Below, one piece after another: positions 22,840-35,396 of a stretch of DNA of 64,000 nt. Numbering within the stretch: position 1 is the first letter of the stretch; each line of letters opens with the position of its first letter. The notes below the pieces were generated by a model. It did not search any database, was not told the DNA's origin, and worked only from the letters and a program-made list of their open reading frames with translations. This DNA is from Chamaea fasciata (lineage: Eukaryota; Chordata; Aves; Passeriformes; Sylviidae), in the NCBI GenBank assembly GCA_029207755.1, contig JARCOQ010000016.1, positions 11,065,307-11,129,306 of the forward strand, given 5' to 3'. The translations under genes were made by a program, and so were the position numbers.

Positions 22840-25800
22840 GCTAAAAACCTGCAGCAAGGGGGACTCGCACACAATACCTGGCAGGAGCTCCTTGCAGGCT
22901 GACTCTAATTGTCAGAAATTCTTGTTAAGGCAAGGCTGCAAAGTTCTAAGCACAATCTTCTGTCCTTCCCATTCCTGCTGAGCACTCAGATGTGCTTAAA
23001 TCCCTCTTGGTGACTCTTGAAGTATGAATATGCTCGGATACAGAGTATTTGTCATTGTGCACACTGAATGTTTGTGTCAGTGCCATCGCCTGTGGGCAAA
23101 ACAATGCAACTTCCTTTTCTCTAGAAGTGGGAGCAGAGATGCCCCTCTGTGAGCTCGTCTCTGTCTAACATCAGAGAGGGATTCGCAGATTTAAGGTGCG
23201 TTCAGCAGGTCTGGGGAGGTTCCCCTTCCTGCATCACTGTTCTCACCTTGAAGATATCTCTGCAGAATTGAAGTGTTTCGGGCGGGGCTCTGGGGAGGGC
23301 AGCCACGGGGCCAGGGATGGGCTCTGCCTGGTGGTTGAGCTGAGCACTGGCACAGCTGTGGGGGGAGGAGGGAGCTGCTCCGGTCCCGCATGAAGGGGAA
23401 GAGAAGAACCCCAGCTCCCTGTGTCAAGGCTGGCTGTTACCCGCATTAATTGGGATCGGGTTGAAGGGTTATGGTGATTTTCGATAAAAGCCAATTCCTC
23501 GTGGACAGAGCAGCCCAGGAAAGCCCTTCAGATCATGTCAGAGGTCTGTGCACGGCAGGCTTTGGCAGGCAGTGGGGAGCTGGGTCTGTCCCGGGAATGC
23601 TGCTGGACTCCCGAGCCGGCGGCGCCGGGAGAGGCGGAGCACACGGGGATGTGGTTACCTCACACAGGATCACTTTGCCTTTAGAGAAACGTGAAAAGCC
23701 TCAACAGGCACCTTCTCACCAGAAACACTCTCCAGTGCGTTTGCCTTTAGGTGTTGCACAGTCTGTGTGTCTGTTGTGCCTCTGTCCCTGTGTAGTATCT
23801 AAAGCAACATTACAAATTCAAATGGAGCACTTTATGGTCCTAATTGGGTTAGGTTTGGTTTTTTTCATTGTGCAGCTTTACAGCTACGTCTTTCTAATGA
23901 AACAAGAAAACCAAACCAGATCCTGACTGACTAATGTCACTGTAAACGCTTCTAGGGCAGACCTTCCTGGGATAACGGGTGCACGCATCTCTTCCTGGGA
24001 AGAAATAATTTTCAGGGACCTTCATGCTGATATTTCACATAAAACCTCTGTCTGACACCTGCTAACGGGAACAGAAGCTCAGCTGAGGCGGGGAGGAGGT
24101 CAGGGTGCAGGTAGAGTGGAGGGAGGGGATGGATGAGCTGACCCGGGTCCTTGTCCGGCCTCCTGAGCACAGCTTGCCCCTCCAGGGTCGGCGGGATTAG
24201 CTGGGAGCCGATGTGTATTGAGCAAAGGGAGAAGATTGAAAAGGTGTGCACAATAACGCTGAGTGCTTTGGAAATCACGGCCATCAGCTCAAATTAGCAT
24301 TAAACCGCTGCCCTGAGCAGCGCCTGGGGCTCAGAGCGGGGCGGGGAGGTACCTGCGCCCAGAGCCAGCATCCAGCTCCCTGTGCCCAGCTCCCTGTGCC
24401 AGTCTCCTCCTGGAGCCTTCAGCAGCCACAGAGGTCCTGGCTCTGTGCTTGGAACACTCAAACCTGCCCTCAGCTTCCCATCCAGGTACTGAACTTCCAT
24501 GAAATAAGTAAATGAACATGTACTGGCCACCGGGAGCTGAGACATGAAACATAAAGTTACACAACTCGTAATGTCCATTTACCTTTTGGCATTTTTCAAT
24601 AGTTACAGCCCCTAAAGGAGAGCAGTGATCTCAGAAATTTCCTAACCCTTGCAATCAGTCCTGGGCTGAAGTGCTTGGCAAGGCAAGAAGAGTCTTACAG
24701 AGGAGTTACATCACCACCCCTCTGTCATCCTGTCATCAGTCTCAAAATGTGGCTGAACCAAAGCCATCCCAAGCGCTGCACTCGCCGCTGACCTCTCACA
24801 GACCTACACAGGGTCCTGTACTCTTATTAGTCCAGAAGCTTTATCAGGCGTGTGTAATTTTTTGCAGAATCCTGCCGGGATGGCCCCGGGGGCAGTGAGA
24901 GCACAGTGTGTCCCCCTCGGGTGGGTGCAGGGCACCCCAGGCTCCCTACAGAGCTGCCCAAAAAGGGGGTGCTGCTGGGGGTCAGCAGCTGTGCCTGAGC
25001 CCTCAGGGAGGGGCTGTGAGCAGACAGATGTAGGGACCAGGCTGGCCAGCTCTGCACTCAGGGGCTCCTCGGGGCCATCTCTCAGCAGCCTGGGACCCAG
25101 GGCCCTTTCAGAGACACTGGACGAGGTGACCTGGAGGGGACTCTGTTGTCATCTCAGGAATTTTCTGTTGCCTGAGCACTGGCTTGGAGCAGCAGCACAC
25201 AGACCACTCCAAGATTTTTAGAAGTCAGATCTCCAGAGTCAAGGAATTGCTACTCGCTACAGGAGGGGAAACAGCAGAAGAGATTAATCTTCTCCGAGGC
25301 AAGTAAGTGTTCAAATAAAATTCATCACTTAGTGAAATGGCTGCCATTAAAGCAATACCCTCTGAACCTCACGAGAGTGGTTTTGCTTTAAGTACAGCCT
25401 GAACTGACAATTAGGAGACCTGTGGCTGATGTAACTGAGACCCCAAGGGGTAACAGAGACCACAGGGAACTCAGTCAAACACAAGGACAGGAATTACAGG
25501 ACTGGAATCCCCATGAAACCAAGACAATCCTATTAGACTTCACTACTTATTTCCCAGTAAAAATCCATGACAGTCCTACCACATCATTTTTGGAAGTGAG
25601 AATCACTCAGGAGCCTCAGCAAAAGTGCATGAGATTTTTTCCTGTTGGACAAGGAGATTGCAGGAATCCCCAGTGCCAAGATTGTGCTGACCTGCAGTGC
25701 TGACCACCCGGGGCCAGTGGGGCTCTGCACTTCCCACTTCTCCTGGGAGTTACACAGGGAAGGTGATGAGGGCAAGGATGGAGTGCATTCCTCTGCTTCA

Positions 25801-28800
25801 CAGCAGAGCTCCATATGCTGGGACAGGTTGCAGAAAAACCTTGAACTTTATTTTATAGCTATGCTTGGAACAAGGTTTAGGAAACACAAGTAGCTCCACT
25901 TTAGAAAATTGGAAAAGTGCCTCCTTGGGAATAGGGCTGCATTAGCAGGGCGTTTTGGCTGATTAAGTGAATTTGCATGCAGATTTTGCTGTTTCAACAA
26001 AGAAAAAAGAGAAGATTTTTCATCCTTCTTGGCTGTTAATTTTTCCAGAATTTGCCTGCCAGGGCAATTGTTTAGGATGGCGAGCGATTAAGATCTGTTT
26101 TGCAAACAGAAGTATAATGAGGTTTTAATATCTGGTATTTCCACAGCAATACCCTCAAATCCCCATAAGATAAAATACAATCAGGAAGAACAACAGACAT
26201 CTCCTGGGTTGTCACCAAGAAGTTTCTGGCTTCGGTGCTTTTGTGTGGTTTTCAAAAAAAAAAAAAGAAACAAGATGTAAGATTATAATTATCCATGATG
26301 GCAACACAATGCTCATAATGAGAAAACAATGCTCTTTGGACTTCCACCCGGGGCAGCACCCGCCTCTTCCTCTCTCCATCCCTCTGAGTAGCTGAATTAA
26401 AAATAAAATGTGAGCTGGAGGAGGAGGCACGGTGCCCACAGGCAGGAGGAGCGGCCCCAGCCCCGTGGCCCCGCTTGTGATCCCGAGTGCTCTGGGCCCA
26501 CGCCAGCCCTGTGAGGGAGGATATTGGATCATTTTTTGCTCTGACAACAGGAAGCCCCAGACAAGGCATTTCCCATTCTAGTTCCAGCATTATATGAATG
26601 GCCTTTTTAAAAAAGGAATGTCCCACAAAGGAGTGGTTTTAACAATGCCCCTGCTCTCTCTGTACTCGACCAAGCGCGCTCCTCACAAGTCAGAGCAATA
26701 CTGCTCATCAGAGCTTCCTTGGGCACCTCCTCTTCATGGTACTGGCCATGGAACCACCTGCACTGTAAAGAACAACCCTTTATCTGAGCCTCCAACACTA
26801 ATGGTCCTTACCTGGCACATTTCCAACAGGATATTGGAGTTGGGATCCATGTGCTGCCCAGACCAAGTGCTTAACGCTCACTTCAGTCACAGAGGGAGAG
26901 GAGGGAACATCCCAGCCATGCTGGGGTCTCACTTCTGGGGTCCCACCACGTCCTAGGCACAGCTGAAGAGATTCCTGCTATCCTTGATGCCCAGGGAGAG
27001 CCCCTACCAACTCTGACCCTGCTGTCTGACTCTTACTGTCTCCTCTCCCCTTTTGTCATCTCCCTTTTTCCCACCTTATCCTCTTCTGCAAACCCCTTTT
27101 CTTCCCAGATCTCTCTCCCTACCTTAGTCCCTTCTGACACTGTGTCTCTAGAATAAGGTCTCATGTTCAGTACGTCAATGTACAGAACAGCTTAGACTTC
27201 TCCCAGTCATCGTGTCAACAGCTGGACCCATGAGAGGATAACTGATGCTTTCACTACTGCCCATCCCCTCCTTTCCTGTAGACATGGATCCTGGCTGCCT
27301 CCAGACACACTGTCCATTAATCAATGCTTAGCTAAGTCATAATTTATCCCTTTAAACTCTTTTTGCAAGTCTTCCAGCCTTTGAACTGCTCTGTAAACTT
27401 TGCTCCAGTGCATCTTGGAAAGAACCTTTAAATGATTCAAATATTGCCTGAATTTTTCATGCGTCCTCTGCAGAGAGGTGTCATTCATTTGAACAATCAG
27501 CTTTCATTTGCACCACGTGGGCAATGGGACAGGGAAAAGTTAAATGTTCTCCTCAGAGTCATGCAACAGCCTAGACAGAGATGTGGTTCCTTGACCCCAG
27601 TCCCAGTCCTGGCCCCAAACCACGTGGCAAGTAGATATCTATCTCTTTAGGAGGATTGCCATGCTGATCTCATCACTGGCATCTCACCCACCCGTTTTTT
27701 TATCTCTAATTATGTACTGACACAATTATCCTTCATTACAGAGAGTGCCCGCTGTGCACACACAGACAGAGAAACAAGCTCTGCACTGCAGCTGGGCCAT
27801 GCTTTATTCTGTCTACAGCAGGATTTACCCACCAGCAGCATTTTTTAACTGTTGAGTGTAATAGAAACCAGTGAGGGGGATGGGTCTTTGTTTTCTGGAT
27901 AGAACTGCCCTGGCGTCATAGTTTACAGCTCATCCACAGAGATACAAATTGTTTTCATTTCTTCTCGCTTTTAGCACTTTCTGCAATATTAAGTTTATCA
28001 TTAGACATGATAAAACTGCCATCACTAAAGCCTTCTGCTTGGTTCAGGGCACTTCCCCATGTCATCTACCTGTATTTATTTCTCCTTTGCAAGGATATAA
28101 ATAGACAAAATGCATGGCCTGAGGCAATCTGGGTATGGCAATCACTTCAGAAGTCACCAGACGTAAATTGATCAGATCTTAACTGCATAAGAGTGAATAA
28201 GGATCCCTGGCCTGATGACTGCCATCCATGGGTCATCCACGAGTGAGATTTTGGAGAGGAGAGGGGACTGCAAGTGAGGCCGAGGTGCAGCCCCACACCT
28301 CCCACTCTCTGTGCTGTCCTGATCGTCCAGCCTGGTTTCCCCCAGTGAGGTGTGGGTGGTGGGGATGGCACCAGCCCGTGGCTGACCTCACTGCCCCAGC
28401 TCCTGCAGAGATCTCCCTGCACAGGGACTGCCTCTGCCAGGCTGCACAGTCAGGGTTATTCCCTGGCAGTGAGAACAGCTCTCTCCTGCCCACGAGTGTG
28501 CCCCTGGCATCTGCAGGAGGGGCCCAGGGCTCTGCTTTATGGGGGTCCAGGCCCTCTTGGGTGGCTTCTTGTGCCTCTGGTTACTAACAGCTCTGGCCCA
28601 AAGCCTTTCCCTGGCATGTGGCACCTTCAGACAGCCAAGGCATTTGGTGACAGAATTTGTCCAAATCTGTCATAGGTCAGTGCTTAAATAACTCTATTTG
28701 TATCTTAGTTCCTGTTTTGTTGCATCTTCATTTTTGAGTCTACCTGAGAAAGAAAGAGACAGTTCCTGGTATAGTATAAACCTCTGTTTTAGCAGCTGAG

Positions 28801-31800
28801 GGTGTGAGCCTCTATGTCTCATACCAGAAGGGAACTTCTCTGCTGTCAAGAGCTGGCTTTCCCATTTAATTCAGTCCTCTGTCCTGCTGCCAAGGCAATG
28901 GGTTTCAGATTCCTCTGAATTTTCTTGGATGAGTGGCTAGACCATGCTGGTTTGCAAACTTACTAAAAAAAGGAGGCAGGGCTGTGTTTTCATTTGCTTG
29001 TATTGTTTTAAGGAAGTTGATATGTTCCACAAATAAAGATACTCTTTGTTTTTTTGCATGACAGCAAAAGAAGTTGGGAAGATGAAGCTCCAGAAAATCC
29101 ATCAGGAATTCCCCAGCCTGGTTTTTAATCTGCGTCACCTCACCAGGAGTGAGGTGCTATGTGACTGATTCATATTTTGATAGTGCTGTATTTTATGTGC
29201 CATTTATCAGGTTTTGGCACCATCAGAAAAGTTCTAGTGAAACATTTTTGTGGAGGACAGAATGGGAGGAGGACTGAATCGGAGGTGGACAGGAAGATGA
29301 TTCTCCCCTGACTTGGTGGAAGAAATGAAAAATATCTCCCATAAAAAAGAAGTGACTCTGTGAGTTCACAGGGATGTAATGCAGTCTGCCTGTGGCTCTG
29401 CCATGCACTGTGCTCAGAAACTCTAAAAACTCTCCTTTTCCTTTTTCTTTTTCTTTTAGAATCAAGAGGAGCTGTATAATATTTACACCCTTCTTGAACA
29501 GGGCAGAGGAGTGAGTCATCACACTTATCTCACCACAGTCCCTGACAGCAGCGTCTGAGGCACTGGGCAGCATCACTGACCCAGAGCAGGGTGGGGGAGG
29601 CAGCACAGGGGCAGCCCCTGCAGGAGCAGACACACACCTGGCTGCTGGGCAGCAGTGATGTACACGCCAGAAATCCTGCTACAGCACAGCCTGTGTCTCT
29701 CCGGACACTTTCTTGATTTGGGGCACACTATTAAAGATTTGAGGATTCTTCAAGCAGTTTTTGTTTTTAAATGAAGTTTTGGCAAAGCCCAAACAGCTCT
29801 GGCTTGGTGAGTCAATGTTTCTTTCAAGCTTTTCATCCCACTGGCAACCTGACTGGTAGCAAACTGTACTTGAAGGACTATTTTCATATTATCCTTGATG
29901 TTATTTCACCAGATCAGTGTAACATTAGTCACCATGTAGAGCAGAACCAGCTGGAAAACAGCACAGAAGCCGTGTGTTGCTCTTGTTCAGAGTTCAGAGA
30001 AACACTCAGACACAGCTCAGCATCCAGCTCTGCCGATGCACCTTAAACTGATCTTTTGTTCCTAATCCTAATTCTCTGGAGATAACGTCCAGTGAAATTG
30101 CTCTAACTTTATTTGTGTTGGTCTAATGCTGATCAAAGATCAGGATACTTTCACATACAGAACATCATGAGATAAAGACCAATTTTAGAACCAGAGAGGG
30201 TGCAGAGCATGCCATGTCTTTTCATAATGAGCTGTGACAGGGAAATAAAATTACTTGTCTAATACTTCTGAATCTGGGAGGACTGAAGACAGGTTCCAAA
30301 TAGGCCCCTGTGTTACTTTGCTCAATGAAAATTACATTATTTTATCATGTTTTCGTACTAAGAGGTTGGTTTATATCCTTATGCATACCAATAGCAACAT
30401 TTCTAGTTCAGCATTCACGACTTTTTATCTCCCCTACCACTCCATTCCACATATCCATTTCCCCACTGAGAAGCTTCCAGCACGGAGCTGTGTTACCATC
30501 GTCAAGCAACCACCTCGATATTTGAGTGTTGTATCTCAGCTGCCTGTAACACGAACTGAGCTGCTCAGGACAGCACTGCAGCACACATTTAGAGAGTGAT
30601 TTGCCTAAAAAGAGGGAGAAGAGACGGGCTCTGGTCTCTACTATTGGGCCTTCCGACAACCTCCTGCCAGCCCTTCCACTCTTCTCCACTGCTGAGCTTT
30701 GCCTCTCATTATTCCCCTGGAGCACGGTGGATCCCTACAGTCTCTTAATAAAGCAGCACATTTTGTTTTTCTCCCTGCAAGATGTCTCACAGTTTGGAAT
30801 TTGGGAGCTGAGGCAAGAGGTAAGCAGGTTGGTTTTGGATGGTCTCACAGTTTGCCACTATACCAGAGCTAGGGGAAGGCTAAACCAAAATGGAAAGCAA
30901 ACAGCACTAAGCAAACTGGAGGTGATGATGATGGGAGTGGGAAATGAACGCTTTGGGGGCGGCCAGATATTTTTTGAGCCACTCTCAACCTACAAACTTT
31001 GCTTTTTGTTAATTATCACCCTACTGCTCTCGGTATCAGGATGACAAAGACTGTCTCAAGCATCTGATAACGAGGGAGACTCTTCCGTGGTCTCCCATGC
31101 ACTGCAGAGCTCACATTGGTGGCCCGGCAGGCTGTGACAGCGTCCTCCTGCATGTCTCCGAAGAGAAATGACAACTGAATGTCGCACAGAAACTTTGGTG
31201 ACATCTCTGAGCATTGCTGAGAGGTTTGTGACATTTGGCATGCTCAGGGCTTTACGCCGGGCTTTAATTCTGGATCTAGGACAAGGTCCTTGTGCTTGGG
31301 CAGCACATCTCAAAGTTTGCCTTTCTATCCCCCAGCTGGCTCTGGCTTGGACTCCAGTGCAGAATAGAAGCCTTTCTCTCCACGAACAAGGTAGCAGCGC
31401 ACTGGAGACTCCGGTTCTCAGGTTCGGGCTGTACCTGGCATCTACATTTGCTCTGGTGTACCAGTTTCTGAGTGTGCCCCTCTCATGGGGAGGGTCACAT
31501 GTTAAGAAATAGGCCTCCTAATTAGCCAAATTCAGGCTGTAGAATTGAGTGGCTTTTCCACAATGGATCATTTACATTTACCCAGAAGCGGTACCCCGGG
31601 TACTTGGAAACTGTCAAGAAGGTTCTCACCTTCACTCTGGGAAGAGATCAAGTAGACAGTTAATATAAAATTTCCTTTTATCCTTTGATATTTGCCTATT
31701 GCCTCTCTCTTTTCAGCCCATTAGGAAACAAGGTCAGCATCACCTCAGAGAGTACGTGTCATGCTGTTTTGCTGTCCCCTACTTCTTTTTGTTCACCAAA

Positions 31801-34800
31801 AGCCATGCTGATCTTGGCTGAGCTTTGCCTCAGCCCTCACATCTGGAGGGTTCGTGTAGTGAGGAACCAGGAAGACTGCATAAAGAAAAGGCACTTTCAC
31901 AAAACAGGAAAGGTTATTCCCCTTAAAATTCTTCCTGTTATTTTATTTTCAGTGAAGATTCGAAAATTCTTCTACAGAAACGCCCTGGCCACGAGGCAGT
32001 GAAGTATTTTCCTAAGTCTCTTCCCAAGCTCTTGTAGAACATTGAGTCCTTCTGCTGTAAGGGCTCCATCTTCCCTGACGCAATCAGTGGTCTTTCCAGA
32101 GAAGCTATCAGTTTGATGCTCCCAAATTCTCACTGCTTCCTAGGCCCCGAAGGCTTGGTAATAATGTCCAGTGGAAAGTCTTCTAACCTACTGAGCTGCT
32201 CTCTGGTGCGAACCTATGCGTCCTGCTGCCTCTCTGGTATCGAGTCCAGGCTTGTCAGTAAGTGACTCTTCCTTCTGGAGTCCTACATGCTGAAAGCAGA
32301 TTTAGTTTCATGATTGTTTCCCATGAAGCCCGGATGACTCTTAGTCCTGGGAAGAAGTAGGTCGTATTAGCGAGGCTAACAGGATTAAGCACAGTTCAGT
32401 AGGACACTCAGATGGCCACGGATTTCTGCCCTGCTGACAAGCACCGTGCAGCACATCACAAAGTGCCAAATGTCCCTGGCAAAGGAAAAACTTAAATTCT
32501 CCTTCCCTTGGTACATATCTACTTCTACCTTGCATAAAGAAAAAAAAACGGGCAATCCCATGACAGGGTGCTGGGAGCCCTCAGACAGAAGATGCAAAAC
32601 GATTCCCATTTTACCCTTGACTTGTCTCTTTACGCATTACTCCTCGAAGCACCCACCAGCAGAGCGGGAGCTGTGAGCGTGTGGGGGCTGCGGGGCCGGG
32701 CACAGCCCCCAGCCCTGACTCCTGTCTCCATCAGAACCGCAGCGATTACATCCTCGCCACTGCCTCTAGAGGGTAGAGCAATCATGAGTCTCCACAGGGG
32801 CAGGCGGGCTGAACAGTGCCATTTCAGGCTCCTAAAAGCTTTAAAATTTCCTTAGCAACCCTGCACAAAAACCTGCCAGTCAGTGCAGCCAGCCGGCAGA
32901 CCTGAGACTGGTGATGCAGCAGTTTCGCAGCGCGCTGCCAGATTCATCCCGCTCCAAACATATTCATAGCAGTCTCATGGACGTCCCAGGACTGCTTTGG
33001 CAGCAATTGTGCGGGATAAATAAAGCTCCCATTGTTGCAGATGACTCTGCTTTCAATTGCACGGGAATTCAGGCCAGCGGGGACTTCTGCCTGATAAAGG
33101 CTCGCCCATTTCGCACATTTGTGCCACTGCTCTGCTTAATGCAGGGCTCAGCTGCAGCGCTACACTGCACCTTCCCCAGTTTATTTTGGGGCAGCTGTTT
33201 CCTAGTCATCTGCAGCACTTTTCTCAGCAGCTACACCTCCACTATAATGTTTAATTTCTGCGTCCCCAGCCTCATTGCAGTGCCATTTGAACAGGCAGGA
33301 GTTGATGTATTCTCGGCCATAGGTAGATCTGGCTCTGCATATAAAAACAGAGGGTGTCTTTGCCTCAGAAATCTTTTTGGGGAAGAGGGGTTTATATCAT
33401 GGGATATAAGTCTATAATCAATAGATTATAATCTTGTGTGATTTCTGAACTACTGAGTGGAAGGAACAGTGTTCTTTCTATGATATGCCTTGACAGAAAA
33501 TCTTTTTGTAGTTGAGTATGAGCTGTGCGTGTTCACTTACAGCAGTCCTGATCATGACCTCTGAACATACGCCTGAAAACTCCTTGGATTTCACTAGCTG
33601 TAAATATTCCTTTCACAGAAGAAATTAAAAGGGCCTGATGCAGATGTTTGCATTCTACCTTAACTTAACAACGCATTTATTTGCCCCTCCAGCGATCTAG
33701 GGAACAATTACTGCTCCTGACTCACGTACAGCCTGAACAGCACAGGGGTACAGCCTCCTCAGAGAGAAATACCAGTCCATCTTCATTTGCTTAACTACCT
33801 TCCTCCTAAAACACTTCAGAAACTGCATGCAACTTCCCTGGAACAGAAATTTCTCACTAGTAGGCACCTGAATAATTACAAGTCTTATTGAAAATTTTAT
33901 TCCAGCAATCTGCTCTGCCTATACAGCACGTGTGTTTGAAGCTAATCAGAGCTCAGAAGGCAGTTTATATAAGTCAGCCTGGGGATGGTAACATGATAGC
34001 AGCCGTGCTTGTTTATAACACAGCCTTCTACATGGTGCAAAGTCTGAGTTTGATTGTTTATAGCAGCAATGAAAAGCCATGCCTCTGCCTTGCCCTTTGG
34101 TTGCTCGTCTCATCTGAACCACTGAAAGCTGCAAAAAATTCCAACAGCACTTTTTTCTAGATGTTTAATCCACTGTGCTGCAGGCTGTAGAATAGGGGAA
34201 AATAAAAAGTAGTAAAGTTAAGGTAGACAGTTTTTCAGGAGTCTAACCTCTCTCACAGGGGCCAGAATGAGTGTCAAAACACGTGTCTCTCACTGGAGCA
34301 CCGGGACAAAGCTCCCCATGGCCCTGCAGTGCTGCAGCAGCTCCTGGCCTGTGCACAGCCAGCACACACAGCCCAGCTGGGCTCACAGGGCAGGCAAGGA
34401 GTGGAATGGGGACTGTGAGAGAGTCGTTTGTTTTCCCACTTCTCTGGATGCCAGACGTCTCAATCTGCTTGCAATTTGGGGAGGGAGAGATCCCCAGGGG
34501 AGCAGGAGGGAAAGGAATGGAGGAGGCTGTTTCCTATGCTCTCAGCATGGCAACCCACTGAGAAACAAGGGAAGACAGACAAGAAACTTGCTAAAATACA
34601 GTCAATTATGTCTAAGGACACTACAAAAGGGAGACATGTTGCTTATAAGCAATGCTCTAGGAACAAGAGAAATGGCAAGACTTGGTTTCTGCACATTGTC
34701 CCGTGCAGATCAGATTCTCTGATGTCTGATAGCACAGCTGTGCTCTCCTTGCAGCTTTTATAATTGGGGAGGCACGGTGGGGTTCTCCCCTGCACAGGAC

Positions 34801-35290
34801 ACTATAGGAGTGACACGCAGAGCACTCTGGGTGTATTAATTTGGGAGCTAATCTCTTTGCTGCTGTGGGGAAAAATGACAAATGTGTAGAATGCAGCCTG
34901 AGCCCTCACAGACATACTGAGGACCAGCACAGAGGGCACTTCCTCACTGCTGGAAGGAGGGTGGCACACCTGACCTTGGTCCCAGGCAATAACAAGTAAC
35001 ACCACGTGTCTAACTTGGGGCTCACCTTTGCTTTTCTCAGCCAAACAGGAAGCTTTTTCCTCACAGGTTTCCCATGGCCCTGCTCCAGCCACGCAAAGCA
35101 CACGTGGCTGACAAGGGAAGCACAGAGCCCTTCCCAGCACTCCTGGTTCATCCCACACTGAGGAGCCACAGAGCTCAGGTCACCAAAGGACTACCCCAGC
35201 GGCTGGCACAGACCCTTCTAAAGCCCTGAGTGAACAGATCACCCCTGAGTGTGCAATGAGCACCCCATGAGCAGGCCTGGCTCTGCAGGG
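22840..35290. other. Intergenic, no gene seen
   Basis: About 12.5 kb without a recognisable gene, apart from copy B of the 45-bp element at 23222. GC varies from moderate (23.2-25.2 kb) to AT-rich. Short A-tracts occur, for example at 26253-26265. The longest open frame (32914-33417, plus strand, 167 codons from its ATG) resembles no family I know. No rRNA, tRNA or CRISPR-like structure was seen. Confidence 0.7.
23222..23266. repeat. Dispersed 45-bp element, copy B
   Basis: Second copy of the element at 20157-20201, in the same orientation and about 3.07 kb away, differing at two positions. It keeps the same minus-strand CAAG|GTGAGA donor-like site and the TCTGCAG upstream of it. Translated on the minus strand both copies read CRDI(S/F)KVRTVMQEG, but copy B meets a stop soon after, so coding is doubtful. 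Confidence 0.7.
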
Positions 35291-35396
35291 AAGGTGTCAG
35301 TGTCCCCCATGAGCACAGCAGGGTGGGTGACACAGGGCTAAGGAAGGTGTCAGTGTCCCCCATGAGCACAGCAGGGTGGGTGACACAGGGCTGGCT
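35291..35396. repeat. Tandem duplication, 53-bp unit
   Basis: Two adjacent copies of a 53-bp unit, the second starting at 35344. They are identical across at least the first 49 bases (AAGGTGTCAGTGTCCCCCAT onward to CACAGGGCT). The near-perfect identity points to a recent duplication. No known element is involved. Confidence 0.92.
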
